Source of the DNA: Dactylorhiza incarnata
Taxonomy: Eukaryota > Streptophyta > Magnoliopsida > Asparagales > Orchidaceae
DNA length: 64,000 bases
Direction: 5' to 3'
Assembly (NCBI GenBank): GCA_033032865.1
Contig: JAWHQI010000521.1
Location: 124,001-188,000, forward strand
The notes beneath the pieces were generated by a model. The model saw only the letters and a program-made list of their open reading frames with translations, was not told the origin of the DNA and did not search any database. The translations under genes were made by a program, and so were the position numbers. Positions 43,758-53,564 of the stretch are shown here, piece by piece (within the stretch, counting starts at the first letter, position 1; each line of letters begins with the position of its first letter).

Positions 43758-44820
43758 CTACTGAAGTGTGGAAACCTTTCGAAGAGGAGAGCGTTGGCCT
43801 GGGAGCTGTCGTCGAGAACTCTGGAGTGGAAGGAGCAAAGATAGGTAGGGAAGCAGGACGTCAATGATAATGATATGGAAAGTGTGAAATGGGAGGGACA
43901 TGTGCATGAGTTGTTGTCGGCTGCAAAATATCAGGGGAGGGAGCATGAATGATAGGGAACGATAAAACAGAGGTGGGAGAATGAGAGGTTGTAGAGAGAG
44001 AAGGAGAGATCTCAAGAGGAAGTTGCCCTCCCTTCCCGAAAAAATAAGGGGTAGACTCAAAACGGTAACGTCGGACGAAATATATTGTCATATGGAGATA
44101 GGGTCGAAATAGTGATATTCCTTCTGAGTTGGATTGTAGCCTATAAAGATATATTTGGTGGCGCGAGCGGAAAGTTCATCGTGAGAAGATGTAGGAGTGC
44201 GGAAGAAAGCAGTACAACCATACACACGCGGGGTGAGGGGAAAAGGTGTATAGGTCGAAAATAGAAGAGAGAAAGGAATCTGACCCTGAAGGATAGAAGA
44301 AGGTAAACGGTTAATTAGAAAATAAGAAATGATAATCGTATGACCCAAATAGAAGCGAGAACATTCATCTGACATACGAGCATCCGAGTAACATCGAGGA
44401 GATGAAGATTTTTTTCGTTTAGCAACCCCATTTTATTGGGATGTATGCACACAACTTATCTGATAAACAATACTGTTGGAGATGCAGAAAGATAAGAATT
44501 GTTGTCTCATGTATTCTTTCGCATTTTCGGTTCGAATAATTTTGAGCGGCACACCGAATTGAGTGTGAATCTCATTATAAAATTTTGAAAATATAGAAAA
44601 AAAAATTCAAAATGCTCCTTTAACAGATACACTCAAGTACATCTAGAGAAATCATCAATAAAAATTACAAAGTACAGGCTGCCTCCACCAACAGATTTGG
44701 TGGGACTAGGACCCCAGATGTCCAAATAAACAAGGTCAAAAGGACAAACAGAATTTTTACATAGTTTAACATGGAATGTAACATAATGATGTTTGTCATA
44801 TTGGCGGGCCTCGCATTCTA
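43758..44820 (-). pseudogene. Copia G integrase and linker
   Basis: The zinc-finger end and integrase start (SVCPFDLVYLDIWGPSP, YFVIFIDDFSR) are near 44640-44800 in broken frames. 44088-44375 gives the integrase C-terminal part (INRLPSSILQGQIP, RVYGCTAF, KYIFIGYNPTQKEY). 43758-44060 is the low-complexity linker before RT. Confidence 0.75.
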
Positions 44821-44949
44821 AAGAGGGGTTGGTCTTTTATGTTTAAACTATTCATGATTCGGCAAGCTATTCATACTGGCAAGCTATTCATGATTTTCTT
44901 TCTCTTAATTTTCGTTGCATGGTTCAGGTTTGCTTCTTTTTACGATTAT

Positions 44950-45112
44950 GCATTGTCATAATTCTATGTGCTTCTTTTATGATTATGCATTGTCATAATT
45001 CGATGTGCTTCTTTTATGATTAAGCATTGTCATAATTCTATGTGCTTCTTTTATGATTAAGCATTGTCATAATTCTATGTGTTTCTTTTATTTTAAGCGT
45101 TGTCATAATTTT
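44950..45112 (+). repeat. 37-bp tandem repeat, about 4.4 copies
   Basis: Units start GCATTGTCATAATTCTATGT at 44950, 44987, 45024, 45061 and 45097 (partial). Copies differ by one to a few bases; the fourth has a 1-base deletion. Confidence 0.9.
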
Positions 45113-45202
45113 AAGGATAATTTTTTATGTAGGCCGGTTGGTAGCAGCTCGCAAGTTCTTAATTTTTTAGAGCCACTTGGGCTTTCAAGGTGATTTCTTC
45201 TG

Positions 45203-45280
45203 TTAGTATTTGGGCTTTTGATTTGAGATTAGTATTTGGGTTTTTGTTTTGAGATTAGTATTTGGGTTTTTGTTTTGAGA
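45203..45280 (+). repeat. 26-bp tandem repeat, 3 copies
   Basis: Units TTAGTATTTGGGTTTTTGTT... at 45203, 45229 and 45255. The last two are identical. Confidence 0.9.
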
Positions 45281-46439
45281 TGGCTCCATAAGCCTTTCTT
45301 CCTCCTCAGCAAGCTTGGCAATATGGGCCTTGCCCTCTTTTGGTTGGACTTTGGTTTCCTTGCTGCTTTAGTCGGGTACATGTTATTGTGGATTTGGTTT
45401 TATCTTAAATTAAATTAAATGAATAAAGGTAAATAAAAGAGGGGGTGAGTGGCTCTCTTCTCCTGGAAATGGGTGACTTAGTGGAGGGGATTATTACCCT
45501 TACACCCTTTTGTGGGCTCTACGTGGGCTGCATTCCTTCCTTTGATTAATTAATATCAGAGATGCTAGGGTGCATGGAAGGGAATCGGGTTTGCTAGCGG
45601 ATTTTGATGAAAATTAAATCAAGCACTCAATCGAATTGATTTTCTTCATTCTTTCTACCTCTGCCCTTCTCCTCCCCTTTCCCTTCCCCCTTCTCGAGTT
45701 CTGGAGAGCATCAAATCTCTCGTTTTGGCTTGAGTTTGCAAGATCAAGCTGCTGACTCACTCTTCTCTGGTTTACCTCCTAGCTTGAACTCGCTGGTGAC
45801 TTCGGTTAGGATCAGTGGTAGCTACTACCGAAAGACTACTTGGATTGCTTCTTCTTCTCCCCTTGGAATTTTTAGTGGTGAGCTTATTACCTAATCTTCT
45901 CCTCTTCTTCTTCTTGCACTACTACTCCTGTTGCTATTTTAAGAAATAAAATGGAGGATTGGCCTTAGTGTTTGTTGGCTTATTATGTTCTGCAGGAATT
46001 TATTTGGGACAGCCGATTAAGCCTAATTTTCCTTGCCACTTTTTGGGTCCAAGGACTTGTATATTAGTATTCATGTGTTAATGTATTAAGGGATGTGTGC
46101 TTGTCATTTCCTTGGGTTTAAAAAGTGGTGTTGTTTGTTGTGTTTGTGTATTTAATTGTTGTTGTTATAGGGATTTAGTGGTGTTGGCTGCTGAAATGGG
46201 ATTTAAAACATGTGTGAGTGTGTGTTATGTTCATGTGTTAAGTACGTGTTTGGGTGCACGAAAGGTTGCAGTAATGTGCTGTGAATGTACAGTTTTTACA
46301 GCATGTTTGAAGGATGTGTGTGTGTGTGTGTGTGTGTTTTTAAGAGTGAATGTATGGCTTTTGCAATTTTTGTTGGTGGCTGAAGTTGGGTGCGCTGAAA
46401 GTGGGATTTTCCTAAATCTAAAGACTTTTAAATGTGTAA

Positions 46440-46710
46440 AAAGTGAGGATGTCTGAAAGTTTTTTCGGTGTCTTTAGCGGAGCATTTGGAGCACTCCGTT
46501 TGGGGCAAACGCCGCCGCACGGCGGGTTACCAAATGGCCGGTGGCGGCGTTTGCTCCGTTTGCATCCTCCGAGCCATGGGAAATGGAGGAAAACGGAGAA
46601 ATTCCAACCGCGGCCTCCCCCCTCCGGTTCCAACAGCAAGCCTTCTCCTCCCGCCGCCTGAGCAAAACGCCGAACCAAACAAAGCCTAAATGAGGAACCC
46701 TACCTCTATT
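46440..46710. mobile_element. GC-rich inverted-repeat segment, MITE-like
   Basis: Arms GCAAACGCCGCC (46506-46517) and GGCGGCGTTTGC (46544-46555) form a perfect 12-base inverted repeat, and the flanks extend it imperfectly (GGAGCACTCCGTTTGG against CCGTTTGCATCCTCC). The right edge AACCAAACAAAGCC is like many plant MITE ends, but I see no matching left terminus or target duplication. ORFs on both strands here reflect base composition. Confidence 0.35.
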
Positions 46711-46902
46711 CCTCCTCCTTTCCATTCTCCATTCTAAACTTTATCTCCCCTCTTAACTCCTTTAGTGATTTGAGTTAAAGCCTTTTGTTTTTTGGTTCTC
46801 CACCGGGGTAGGATGTTCTCTATTTCTCTCATGTCACAACTCGCCTAAGATTTTCATGTCCCACATAAAATAATATAATTTGTCTTACCTTCAAGCTTGT
46901 AG

Positions 46903-47003
46903 ATGTCGGCCGATATGTCCGACATGTCGGCCGACATGTCCGACATGTCGGCCGACATGTCCGACATGTCGGCCGACATGTCCGACATGTCGGCCGACAT
47001 GTC
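46903..47003 (+). repeat. 21-bp array of alternating palindromes
   Basis: ATGTCCGACATGTCGGCCGAC repeated about 4.8 times, almost perfectly. CATGTCGGCCGACATG (16 bases) and CCGACATGTCGG (12 bases) are each perfect palindromes, so every unit holds two dyad centres. A further half copy (GCGGCCGACATGACGGACATGTCGG) lies at about 47067-47091, just before the 10-bp array. Confidence 0.95.
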
Positions 47004-47090
47004 ATTTTTTAGGGGGAATCGACACGTTACCGCCACATATCACGAAACTGGCGTTTTCCAGTATTGCGGCCGACATGACGGACATGTCGG

Positions 47091-47170
47091 CCCGTTATGG
47101 CGGGTTATGGCGGGTTATGGCGGGTTATGGCGGGTTATGGCGGATTATGGCGGGTTATGGCGGGTTATGG
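47091..47170 (+). repeat. 10-bp array, eight units
   Basis: CGGGTTATGG in strict 10-base phase for eight units, with single-base variants in the first (CCCGTTATGG) and sixth (CGGATTATGG) units. It follows the palindromic array after 87 bases. Confidence 0.95.
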
Positions 47171-47644
47171 CGGCCATTAGAAATTAATATGTTATTTTAT
47201 TAAATTTTATAATTAAATCAGTTTTTATTATATACTTATATAGTTATACTACGTTTGCCCCTCACGAAGACTCCTCATCTCTCTCGCGTCCTCCTCACGG
47301 CGCTCTGGGCTCTCGTCTTCTTCGCTTGCCCTAATCTCCGCCTCTGGCTCTCGTCTTCTTCGCAGCTCTCGTCTTCTTCGCAGCTCTCCTTTGGTTACAC
47401 TTCGACATTTTGAAAGTATGCAACATTTCTTATTTATTACAAATTCATTAAACACTTGTTAGTTGTTTCATTTTCTAATATGAATTTTAGTGTATACTTC
47501 ATTAAATAAAATAATTACCATCTAATTAAAAAAATATTATGATATAATATATATATATACATATAATATTACAATCCGACATTTTGAAATGTCCTTGATA
47601 TATCCCCCGCAATCCGACATCCGACATACAAAACCCAAACCGAC
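47171..47644. repeat. Leader-like stretch and CCGACAT repeat copy 2
   Basis: 47245-47400 contains a TCTCGTCTTCTTCGC word three times. 47565-47655 matches the dispersed repeat at 6485-6580. The rest is AT-rich. Confidence 0.5.
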
Positions 47645-48007
47645 ATGAGTCTGGCATCCGACATCTGCAAGCTTGCTTACCTTACTCCAAAATCTTCTAC
47701 GCTTGAGATGGTCTCCAAGGATGGGATGAACGTCGATCCGAGGACGGACAAAGGAAAAGAAAATGTGAATGTTAGTTCTTATTTCTTTAATTTATACTTT
47801 ATTTCAAATGCTTACTTTTTAGTTATAGAAAATACATATTTAAAAAAAAGTATTTCTTTCATGCATGAAAAGTACACACGTTTGCGAATGTTTTTCGATA
47901 TTGCACTAGGCATGTTTAAAGCTTCTAGTTTTCTCAGCCTTTTTTCATTTTTCTCAGCTTTCGACTTTTATGCACAGATTTTCAGTACCGATTTCATGAC
48001 GTATTGA
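47645..48007 (+). CDS. Small ORF or first exon, unknown
   Basis: The ATG at 47645 overlaps the dispersed CCGACAT repeat. The first 40 codons have normal composition (KSSTLEMVSKDGMNVDPRTDKGKEN); then the sequence turns into AT-rich, Phe-rich frame typical of intron DNA, with a possible AAAAT|GTGAAT donor at about 47766. It could be the first exon of a transposase (BED-finger type hAT proteins start after such leaders), but no domain is recognisable. Low confidence that it is expressed. Confidence 0.2.
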   Translation: MSLASDICKLAYLTPKSSTLEMVSKDGMNVDPRTDKGKENVNVSSYFFNLYFISNAYFLVIENTYLKKSISFMHEKYTRLRMFFDIALGMFKASSFLSLFSFFSAFDFYAQIFSTDFMTY

Positions 48008-48206
48008 AGCATATATTCAATTTAGTTCTCCTTTCGATTTAAAGATGCAAAAGTGAAGAAACGGATACAATTGGTACAAAATACATCTTTATTGGTCGGT
48101 TGAAATTTTAACAATTGGCGGCATTGATGCAGAAAGGTAATTTGAAGGGAGATAACTAAACATTCCACCCATTTAAGAATACAAGAACATAAGTTACACA
48201 ATAAAA
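48008..48206. other. AT-rich spacer
   Basis: Nothing recognised. Confidence 0.4.
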
Positions 48207-48322
48207 GTTAGGCATGCATGCAATGCGGTGAAGTTAGGTATGCATGCATGCAATGCGATGAAGTTAGGTATGCATGCATGCAATGCGATGAAGTTAGGTA
48301 TGCATGCATGCAATGTGGTAGG
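48207..48322 (+). repeat. 30-bp array carrying RY/Sph motifs
   Basis: One 26-bp and three 30-bp units starting GTTAGGTATGCATGCATGCA (48207, 48233, 48263, 48293). Each unit holds overlapping CATGCA words, the RY/Sph element known as the site for B3-domain seed regulators. Confidence 0.9.
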
Positions 48323-49149
48323 AGTTTCTGTGAGGACTCCAAGATAATTGTGTCCATGCAACAGATGCCCACAGGTTGATAATAGCTAGTAGCCCTAGAG
48401 AAAATATTTCACATGAGCCGGGCTCAAAAAGAAAAGAAGGAGAAATAATTTACCTTTAACCTTATCGTAGAACAAAAAAGAAAAGAAAAGAAAATGAAAA
48501 GAAGCAAACAATAGCATAACAACTATAGTTAGAACTTAATGGAACGTAACTGCGGCTGAAAGAATCAAATAATGAAAATAAGTAGCAAATTAAAATGAAA
48601 GAATATCGTTTAGTATTCCAGCATTTCCTTTTAAAGTATTTCAACTTTTAGTACTCTACATTTATTTCAGTCAACATTTCCTTATTCATGTTAAATGTAC
48701 TTCATTTATTTATATTGCACTTTTGGTATTAAACCTCTTGAATTGTATGTAAGAAGTTAAAGAGATAAGAATTCACTAAGCATGTATGATTGACGGGTTT
48801 AACCCTTATCATTTTAGGGCAAGGAAGACGAGGTGCCTAGCAGATTGTCAGAGGATGGAAAGAAGATTCTCCGGAGGAGAAGTACCAGTTGTGGCTTAAG
48901 ATAGTTGTTGTCGTGACCGAGTTCCTAGAGCGTCATAGGAAGACTTGTCAAGGTGAGAGTTGTCCACATGATGGCCTAATAGTGGGGAGATTGTTTTTGG
49001 AGGGACGGTTTTGAGGAGTCTATGGGTAGGACTAGTGGATTAGGCATCTCTAGTCTTGTGTGTCCTGTCCAATTTTGTACATGATGGATGTGTGGTTATA
49101 TGGATATAGACAGTTGTTGTATAAAAGATGTCATGTACATTACACAGTC
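48323..49149. other. AT-rich stretch and possible transposon-derived segment
   Basis: 48323-48810 has A-rich low-complexity DNA (minus ORF 48462-48644 is an artefact of it). 48830-49040 has a more gene-like composition (GGAAGACGAGGTGCCTAGCAG...) without a long frame. No domain identified. Confidence 0.35.
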
Positions 49150-49375
49150 ATATATATATATATACACACACACACACGAGTGCCCGACACGGGGCTCCGC
49201 CCCTACAACCAAGCGCGACAGTACCCGGCCGGCGACGGCGGACTTCGCCCGCCCCCGACGCGATGTTGTCGGGCGGCCTTCGGCCGCATCCAGGCGGAAT
49301 TCGCCCGCCTCCGCACGGGCTTTGCCCATACTCGATGCGACTGCGGACTGCACCCACAACATATACATATGAGTA
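49150..49375 (+). repeat. Hairpin-rich dispersed repeat, copy 1 (Helitron-like start)
   Basis: After TC(AT)n(AC)n comes CGAGTGCCCGACACGGGG, then a row of short stem-loops with TTCG/TCCG-type loops: GGGGCTCCGCCCC, GGCGGACTTCGCCCGCC, GGCGGCCTTCGGCCGC, GGCGGAATTCGCCCGCC. The first 60 bases recur at 50858-50920. TC followed by TATA repeats is compatible with a Helitron 5' end, but no Helitron 3' end was found. ORFs over it (about 90 codons, both strands) look spurious. Confidence 0.5.
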
Positions 49376-49800
49376 CTCGAAATGACCGTAAAAAATATAC
49401 ATCAATATTACAATATTTATTTTGTAAAAAAATATACGAATATACTTAAAATATTTATTTTTCTCTCTCCCTCTCTTCCTCTCTCTCCCTCTCTTTCTCT
49501 CCCACTCTCTCTCTCCCACTCTCTCTCTCCCTCTCCGCCAAACTCTCTCCCCCTCTCTCCTTTCTTTCTTTATTTCTCTCTCTCTCTCTCTCTCTCTTCG
49601 ATTTTAGAGGGCTCGGGATTTTAGTGAGAGAGGGGGAAAAAGATTTGGGTTGAATTGATATTCGCAGTCCAGAATTATGATTAAATCTTCATATCGAACG
49701 GACAGGATTTATTTGATGGTTTTTAAATGCATGAAATTTAAAAATCATTCATATTTCTTTATAAGTAGTATATATATATACATATCTTTTTTATTGCAGG
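49376..49800. repeat. Low-complexity pyrimidine tract and AT-rich flank
   Basis: 49457-49601 is almost pure C/T (CTCTCTCCC words). The rest is AT-rich with a TATATATATA run near 49770. Confidence 0.8.
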
Positions 49801-50178
49801 TTGTTCTACAGATTGAGAAGCTTTTGGTATTCTGTTTGGTATTCTACTTCAATTAATGTGCAAATCTCTGCTACGATATGTATAAACAAAATCCAACAAA
49901 CGTTGTCTCTGATGATGCTAAATAAAGCATTTAAATTGTGCCGGTCTAGCGGGTCGTTACAACCTAGTACACTAAAGGAAAGCAACCATATAGAAACAAC
50001 AAGCGAATTAAACTAGAAAGAATTATGAGTTTAGTATCAAGTGACAAATGATTCAGGGTATGGAACATTTTTTTGGATAAATGTTAAATAATAGAAGATG
50101 GGTGTACTCATGATAGTGTATGACTAGCTTCTAGTCAACAAATTCTGACAGATGCAGTTGCAAATTTTCTGGACTTAC
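49801..50178. other. AT-rich stretch
   Basis: No gene recognised. A GTCTAGCGGGTCGTTAC sequence near 49945 ends an otherwise AT-rich segment. Confidence 0.35.
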
Positions 50179-50279
50179 TTGGTATCAACTTGGACAGACC
50201 AGGGAGGAAATGTGCCCCGCTTCCTTGATTTGTAGATGTAAATGCTTTTACCATGCTTTTTTGGAGACACTAAAACCAT
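50179..50279 (-). other. Candidate exon with a GTAAGT 5' splice site
   Basis: A minus-strand ATG at 50279 opens a short frame to a consensus donor (GTAAGT, 50173-50178). In that frame the splice phase fits the IF-2 exon at 32254-32581. In another frame the sequence AFTSTNQGSGAHFLPGLSKL resembles the start of a mitochondrial targeting region, as found in IF-2 first exons. Only one of the two readings can be right, so this is a weak candidate for the IF-2 first exon, 17.6 kb upstream. Confidence 0.25.
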
Positions 50280-50857
50280 AAATGAAGGGGAAATTTTATT
50301 AGAAAAAAATCCAAGGTACATCAGTAAAAATCAGGTCAACTGTCTACCTGAAATCTATTAAAATCAATCAATTGTAGCTGTATGAAGCAACTTTATGGAA
50401 CTAATGTTTAAGAAACTGATCCAGCTCGGAATTATAATTCGTCACAGTTGACATCTTTTGATTCTTAGCATATAAAACTTATCATTCATCAAAGCCAAGT
50501 ATAAACTTTCAACTTATTTTATATTATTTCAAACATCTGGAATTGGCTCTCTCAACACCTATTCACTACTATGTAAAGCTGCGTGTAATTCTGAACTTGA
50601 ACAACTTTGGGACGAGAGAGAGGAGTTTTTCAATGCATGGGGGCATGATAATGAGCTATCTTGAGAATAAATTGTTCTTTTTCCCCAAAACCATAAAAAT
50701 CATCTCCTAGTATTAGTGCTTAATTATGATGAAATCTTGAGAATAAATTGTTCTTTCACACAAATTCATAAAATATCTAAACAATAGCTAACATACCTAA
50801 TTAGAAATCTTACTGAAGAAAGAAAAACTCTCTTTAACTTTTTTATTAATCAAATGA
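50280..50857. other. AT-rich, intron-like stretch
   Basis: No coding or repeat signal; contains a repeated TTGAGAATAAATTGTTCTTT (about 50660 and 50730). Confidence 0.4.
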
Positions 50858-50985
50858 GTATATATATATATATACGAGTGACAGACACGGGGTTCCTCCC
50901 CTACGGCCAATCGCGACAGTATCTCGACTGTGACAGTACCCCGATCGCGACAAGTACGGGGCTCCGCCCCATTCAATTAATTAAT
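50858..50985 (+). repeat. Hairpin-rich dispersed repeat, copy 2
   Basis: TATATATATA then CGAGTGACAGACACGGGG, CCCCTACGGCCAATCGCGACAGTA and GGGGCTCCGCCCC. Aligned with 49150-49230. Confidence 0.6.
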
Positions 50986-51312
50986 GCAGTTTAAAATAAA
51001 CACATTATTAATTAATGTGGAAAATAGTTATACACCATTTTTTTTACTTTTGTTAAAAAAACTCATAATTATTCGTATATTAATTTTTCATCATTACTAT
51101 TATAAATTAAATTAATTTGATTTCATCATTACTTTTCAAATCAACTTTAATAAAGTTGACATGTCTAATGATAGCCTACCATAGTAAGTATAGGAGCTCT
51201 ACTAAAATTTTTCAATTTTATGATTTTTCATCATTACTTTTAATTTGAGAATACGGTGTAATTACTTAAATGAGCAATGTATTTTATTTTATTTTAAATA
51301 GAGTGTAATATA
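50986..51312. other. AT-rich spacer
   Basis: Nothing recognised apart from AT-rich DNA with repeated TTTTTCATCATTACT words (around 51088, 51123, 51225). Confidence 0.4.
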
Positions 51313-51490
51313 TGTTAAGTAAACAATAATGCTATATTTGACAATTTTGAATGTTTCACCAAATACAATGTTTCCCTTGGTATAGTAAAAAATATACATA
51401 CACAAACACATAATACAACAGAGGGTATAAAAGACCTAAGTACCTTTGAATACTTTATGAACCCAAAAAAAGAACGATTAATAATAGTAT

Positions 51491-51844
51491 TCATAACACT
51501 ATCTCTACAGCTGGAGAATTGATATTCATCATTCCCAACTTGCAAGACGTGAAATTTTTATGGTGGTAGCCATTTGTCAGAACATCAGCAATCTGTAATT
51601 CGGAAGAAACATGAGAAGTGCATATCAGCCCACTGTCTCGTTTCTCCTTGATGAAATGACGATCAATTTCGATATATTTTGTTCGATCATGTGAGACAGG
51701 GTTATGTGCGATGCAGATTGTGGATTTATTATTGCAGGACAGTTTCATAGGAACGTCATACTAAATTTTCAGATCATCTAATAGAATCTTCATCCATAGC
51801 AGTTCGCATATACCTTGTGTCATAGTCCTGAACTCGACTTCAGC
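51491..51844 (-). pseudogene. Copia H RNase H C-terminal part
   Basis: The frame at 51491-51748 reads NNKSTICIAHNPVSHDRTKYIEIDRHFIKE then SSELQIADVLTNG, the conserved C-terminal RNase H of copia. Upstream to 51844 the minus strand codes the AEVEFRTM-type motif up to the insertion point. Confidence 0.85.
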
Positions 51845-52234
51845 TGTTACTGAATAGATAGGGAGAGAGAGGAAGAATCCGGCAAGGGGGGAGGCCGGCG
51901 GTGGTGAGCGAGACGAAAAGGAGGAAGGATGAGGAACTTAGGGAGCAACCCTAAAATCTTGCATAAATTCAAGCATACTTTACAAACTCCTACCCCTCCC
52001 TCTTATATAGATGAGGGAGGGCATACAAAATAAGACAATACAATTAATAATAATTAAGTCTAATTAATATTAATTAAAAGGCACTTAATTAATATTAATT
52101 AACACATTTAATTTCAAAAGGAATAATCATAGCGGCTTCCATGCGCGTGCCCCAAATAAGTGTGGCGGCTTCCATATGCGTGTGTCGATGATCTCCATCG
52201 GGGGGTCCACTAGCGTGAAAGTGTATGCGTAACA
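51845..52234 (-). repeat. Left LTR (3') of element I
   Basis: TGTTACTGAATAG...TATGCGTAACA; contains CTCTTATATAGATGAGG (minus-strand TATA motif). Confidence 0.92.
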
Positions 52235-52408
52235 CTATACCGCCCTAGAAAATCGACCTTGTCCCCAAGGTCGAGTGTTATGATTTTATCGGGATCTTTA
52301 AGAATGTTGACGAGAAAGGAGTTGTGTATTGCTAGTGGCGGTGGCAAGTGCCTTGAGGAGAAAGAACGAAGATGTGTCAAACAAAGAAAATTTTGGGTTG
52401 AATATGTG

Positions 52409-53564
52409 TTAGAGCAGTGCGGTTAGAAGAAAGGGGGGCAATAAGAGTGGGTGGGCTTGTGAGGGTGAAAGTGAGTGATGGATGGGTGTGGAAATGGGGG
52501 TTGGCAGCTTGGAGGGAAAAAGGTGGGTGTGCATTTGTTTGGAAGAGGAGAGAGAAGGAAAGGACAAACAAATTGATGGGACAAGACAATGGAAGACAAA
52601 TTTAAAAAAATTGAGGGCGTATGGGAGACAATTGTTGGCAGGTAGGGGGAGGCTCAAGAAAGAGAGAGGAGAATTGATGTACGATGTGATGGGGTTGCAG
52701 GAGGGAGGAACAATGTGGAGATTTTGGCGTGGGTGCAGTTGTGGAGCCCGGAAACAGTGAGGATGGTGTGGATGGAGAGACATAAGGAAATGATGGAGGC
52801 TGTTGTGTGTGGGGCCTGGTGGCATTAAGGATGGCAGGGGAAAGAGGGCATGATGAAAAACTGCCAAAAAGAAAGCAGGCGAGTGGCTCGATGGCTGGGG
52901 GGAAGGAGCCGAGGCAGTCGACATCACTGGGTGAGTTTGTCTTGTACTGCTGGAAGGAGACGAGCGGCGAGGCAGTTCCTGGAGCGGGGTCGCTGACTGG
53001 CGAGGCTTGTGCGAGAGCTGCGGTGCTGGCTCGGGCTGTCGGACGTATTGCTGGAGCTGCGATTGGCGGAAGCGGTGTGGGAGGTGCGGCGGATGCTGCT
53101 CAACGCAGGAGGGGCAGCGGCGGAGGTGGCTGCTGCTCGACGCAGGAAAGGAACTGTGGGGGTGGTTGCAGGACGCAGGAAGGGGAGGATGGGGTGGGCT
53201 GCTCGGCGCTGGAAGGGAACTGTGGGGCCGACTGCTCGACGCTGGCAGGGGAAGATGGGGTGTGCTGCTCGGCATTGGGAGGGAAGGCGACAGCCTCCTG
53301 TGGTTCCCCGGTGTGGGCCAGGCGGTGTCCTGGCCGAGCGGATTGCTCCTTGATGCGTTGGAGGGTGTCGAGGCGGGCGAGAATGAGCGCTTGAACAGCG
53401 AGGGCAGCGTCGACGGAGGACAGCAGACTGTCGAGCGTGGCCTCGTGTCGGTCGAGCGAGGTGCGGATGCGATCGTTGGCGGTGTGGGGACGCGTGTTCG
53501 TAGCCATGGAAAGAGAGCCGAGAGAAGGCGGCGCTACGGCGGGCGGAGCGGCAGGTCGGACCAT
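52409..53564 (-). pseudogene. Element I Pro-rich reading frames (gag relic)
   Basis: 53100-53564 opens inside the shared box (MVRPAAPPA...) and contains a coiled segment (IRTSLDRHEATLDSLLSSVDA, AALAVQALILARLDTLQR) that matches the N-terminal coiled part of element E's gag in style, then Gln/Pro/Ser repeats (VEQSAPQFPSSAEQ). 52409-53275 in another frame is also Pro/Ser-rich. The capsid domain of E and L is not recognisable here. I infer a gag reduced to its N-terminal domain. Confidence 0.5.
53545..53563 (-). promoter_or_regulatory. Shared 19-base box of element I (candidate primer site)
   Basis: Minus strand TGGTCCGACCTGCCGCTCC, one base from the LTR start at 53565. It also encodes the first residues (MVRPAAP) of the internal ORF. 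Confidence 0.55.

Larger units (their letters stand above)
41912..44825 (-). mobile_element. Decayed Ty1/copia element G, 5'-truncated
   Basis: Probable 3' LTR at 41912-42138 (TGTTGGCATTAG...GGGCTTTAACA; minus-strand TATA motif in CTCTTTATATAGAG), then the purine tract (CTCCCCCTTAAGC on the plus strand). Minus-strand coding fragments run from RNase H (42193-42746) through RT (42874-43497) to integrase (44088-44820). The sequence stops at about 44825 in the zinc finger before the integrase, so gag, protease and the 5' LTR are missing. Stops and frameshifts are frequent. Confidence 0.8.
44826..46440. other. Non-coding stretch, LTR- or leader-like
   Basis: No domains. Holds the 37-bp and 26-bp tandem arrays listed separately. 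From 45540 to 45900 it looks like the leader of a plant LTR or gene (pyrimidine-rich, CTTGAGTTTGCAAGATC). 46316-46336 is a short GT microsatellite. I cannot assign it. Confidence 0.4.

Noticed and set aside
46903..47170. CRISPR-like array
   Set aside because: Units are directly adjacent with no unique spacers, and this is plant nuclear DNA.
46854..47203. ORFs with repeated Ser-Ala-Asp-Met or Arg-Pro-Thr-Cys units on both strands
   Set aside because: They only translate the 21-bp and 10-bp arrays; open frames arise because the unit length is a multiple of three.
49088..49385. ORFs of about 90 codons over the hairpin repeat
   Set aside because: Present on both strands and in several frames, and dominated by repeat and microsatellite sequence.
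52409..53394. Large ORFs on the plus strand and a 288-codon Pro/Ser-rich minus ORF
   Set aside because: The plus-strand Gly/Ala/Cys-rich frames are complements of the Pro-rich gag relic of element I. The minus frame is kept only as part of that relic.
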